Below are positions 6,528 through 6,763 of a stretch of DNA of 6,763 nt, piece after piece. A program made the position numbers and the translations under genes. The stretch covers positions 1 through 6,763 of the forward strand of contig CAMAFU010000101.1 in the NCBI GenBank assembly GCA_945833725.1, in the 5' to 3' direction. Within the stretch, counting starts at the first letter, position 1; every line of letters begins with the position of its first letter. The stretch comes from an uncultured Treponema sp. (GTDB taxonomy: Bacteria; Spirochaetota; Spirochaetia; Treponematales; Treponemataceae). Below the pieces are notes generated by a model. The model did no database searches, was not told the DNA's origin, and was given only the letters and a program-made list of their open reading frames with translations.

Positions 6528-6536
6528 CCCCCCCCC
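6528..6536. repeat. Nine-C homopolymer in the divergent intergenic region
   Basis: A run of nine C (G9 on the metA strand) stands in otherwise A/T-rich DNA. It is followed by TCTC and sits about 140 bp upstream of metA and 95 bp upstream of the last gene. Runs of this length are prone to slipped-strand length change. In Treponema pallidum, poly-G tracts upstream of genes such as tprE, tprG and tprJ alter promoter activity. Phase variation here is a possibility, not shown by one sequence. Confidence 0.7.
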
Positions 6537-6560
6537 TCTCGAAAAAATCATATTTGCCTC

Positions 6561-6569
6561 TGGTATAAA
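6561..6569 (+). promoter_or_regulatory. Extended -10-like element upstream of the last gene
   Basis: TGG-TATAAA fits an extended -10, with transcription predicted near 6576. No acceptable -35 is seen 16-18 bp upstream (region around 6541-6546 is GAAAAA). It overlaps the first copy of the 11-bp direct repeat. It may be a secondary promoter giving a leader of about 55 nt. Confidence 0.3.
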
Positions 6570-6590
6570 CTTTGTTTACATAAACTTTGT
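6565..6590 (+). repeat. Direct repeat of ATAAACTTTGT, two copies 15 bp apart
   Basis: Identical 11-bp copies lie at 6565-6575 and 6580-6590, separated by TTAC. The start-to-start distance of 15 bp is not a whole number of helical turns, unlike many tandem operator pairs. The pair lies just upstream of the best promoter of the last gene, where an activator or repressor could bind. Function is unknown. Confidence 0.55.
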
Positions 6591-6595
6591 GCATA

Positions 6596-6620
6596 ATTGA
6601 AATATCTGCTGAATTTCAAT
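6596..6620. repeat. Inverted repeat overlapping the promoter of the last gene (operator-like)
   Basis: Arms ATTGAAAT (6596-6603) and ATTTCAAT (6613-6620) are perfectly complementary with a 9-bp spacer. The left arm contains the -35 box and the right arm touches the -10 box, so a dimeric regulator bound here would occlude RNA polymerase. If the start of transcription is at the ATG, the repeat is not transcribed from this promoter and would act as DNA rather than as an RNA hairpin. Confidence 0.45.
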
Positions 6621-6625
6621 ATGAT
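6597..6625 (+). promoter_or_regulatory. Sigma-70-type promoter of the last gene
   Basis: TTGAAA (6597-6602) and TATGAT (6620-6625) each match the consensus at five of six positions with the ideal 17-bp spacer. The start of transcription is expected about 7 nt downstream, which is the A of ATG 6632. Confidence 0.6.
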
Positions 6626-6631
6626 TTTTCC

Positions 6632-6763
6632 ATGACTTCTTCTAAAAACCGAAAGGCCGCCATAAAAAAATTAAAATACCTTTATTTGCCTGTTAAAAGT
6701 GATGTAAAAGCCTTCAGAAACAAAATGGATGAAGTTTTCAGTACACCGTTTATCCCCAGCAAA
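6632..6763 (+). CDS. Hypothetical protein, N-terminal fragment (runs off the right edge)
   Basis: An open frame of 44 codons starts at ATG 6632 and continues past the window. It begins MTSSKNRKAAIKKLKYLYLP, a basic, Lys-rich start without a signal peptide or membrane helix, then SDVKAFRNKMDEVFSTPFIPSK. I do not recognise the family. The frame is closed upstream by TAA at 6581-6583. The only other candidate starts are TTG 6587 and ATT 6596, and ATG 6621 is out of frame and stops after four codons. There is no Shine-Dalgarno before ATG 6632, but a good promoter ends 6 nt before it, which supports both the gene and a leaderless start. Codon use (AAA, CTT, GTT, TTT) is like the neighbours. Confidence 0.6.
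   Translation, partial: MTSSKNRKAAIKKLKYLYLPVKSDVKAFRNKMDEVFSTPFIPSK

Noticed and set aside
6389..6540. SAM riboswitch upstream of metA
   Set aside because: No conserved SAM-I, SAM-II or similar core could be recognised on the minus strand, and the region shows no terminator or anti-terminator pair.
6509..6568. 19-codon open frame across the C9 tract
   Set aside because: There is no ribosome binding site, the peptide looks non-descript, and changes in tract length lead to stops at 6594 or 6598 rather than fusing to the next gene.

Overview
The window reads as low-GC spirochaete chromosomal DNA, most likely from a gut- or rumen-type Treponema. Three things point there: A/T-rich codon use, an aerotolerance (Bat) operon in the order moxR–DUF58–BatD-like–batA–batB, which from memory is also the order in Borrelia, and a treponeme-like class I/II aminotransferase. 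The genus is inferred from gene content and style, not from a marker gene. All genes are ordinary chromosomal types. I see no rRNA, tRNA, insertion sequence, phage gene or CRISPR array.

Layout. Positions 1-4013 hold a leftward operon, read from right to left: a MoxR-family AAA+ ATPase (3012-4013), a DUF58 von Willebrand A-like protein (2098-2988), a compact membrane protein resembling the BatD/DUF4381 group (1073-2095), batA (85-1086), and the first 13 codons of batB (1-39) cut by the window edge. Gaps are 23 nt, 2 nt, a 14-nt overlap and 45 nt, so the genes are probably co-transcribed. A 93-bp intergenic region (4014-4106) holds divergent promoter-like elements. A rightward PLP-dependent aminotransferase (4107-5390) and a leftward MetA (5474-6388) converge on a 16-bp-stem bidirectional terminator (5391-5440). 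A 243-bp divergent intergenic region (6389-6631) separates metA from the start of an unrecognised rightward gene (6632-end). It carries a nine-C homopolymer, an 11-bp direct repeat and an inverted repeat overlapping a good sigma-70-type promoter.

How the genes work together. In established models of this family, MoxR ATPases act as chaperone-like partners of VWA proteins. DUF58 is probably the cytosolic VWA partner, while BatA, BatB and the BatD-like protein form a membrane module with periplasmic VWA domains. The biochemical task of Bat complexes is unsettled (aerotolerance, envelope stress, virulence). MetA makes an O-acyl-homoserine for methionine synthesis. Its Glu111 predicts acetyl-CoA rather than succinyl-CoA as donor.

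Most interesting pattern. The three operon-internal genes with clear ribosome binding sites (BatD-like, batA, batB) have GAGG/GGAGG. The three genes that follow an intergenic region outside the operon (aminotransferase, metA, last gene) show none. Each instead has a -10-like box ending only 6-10 nt before the ATG, which suggests leaderless or nearly leaderless mRNAs. No wholly new system is evident. The 6389-6631 region and the leaderless-start pattern deserve the closest second look.
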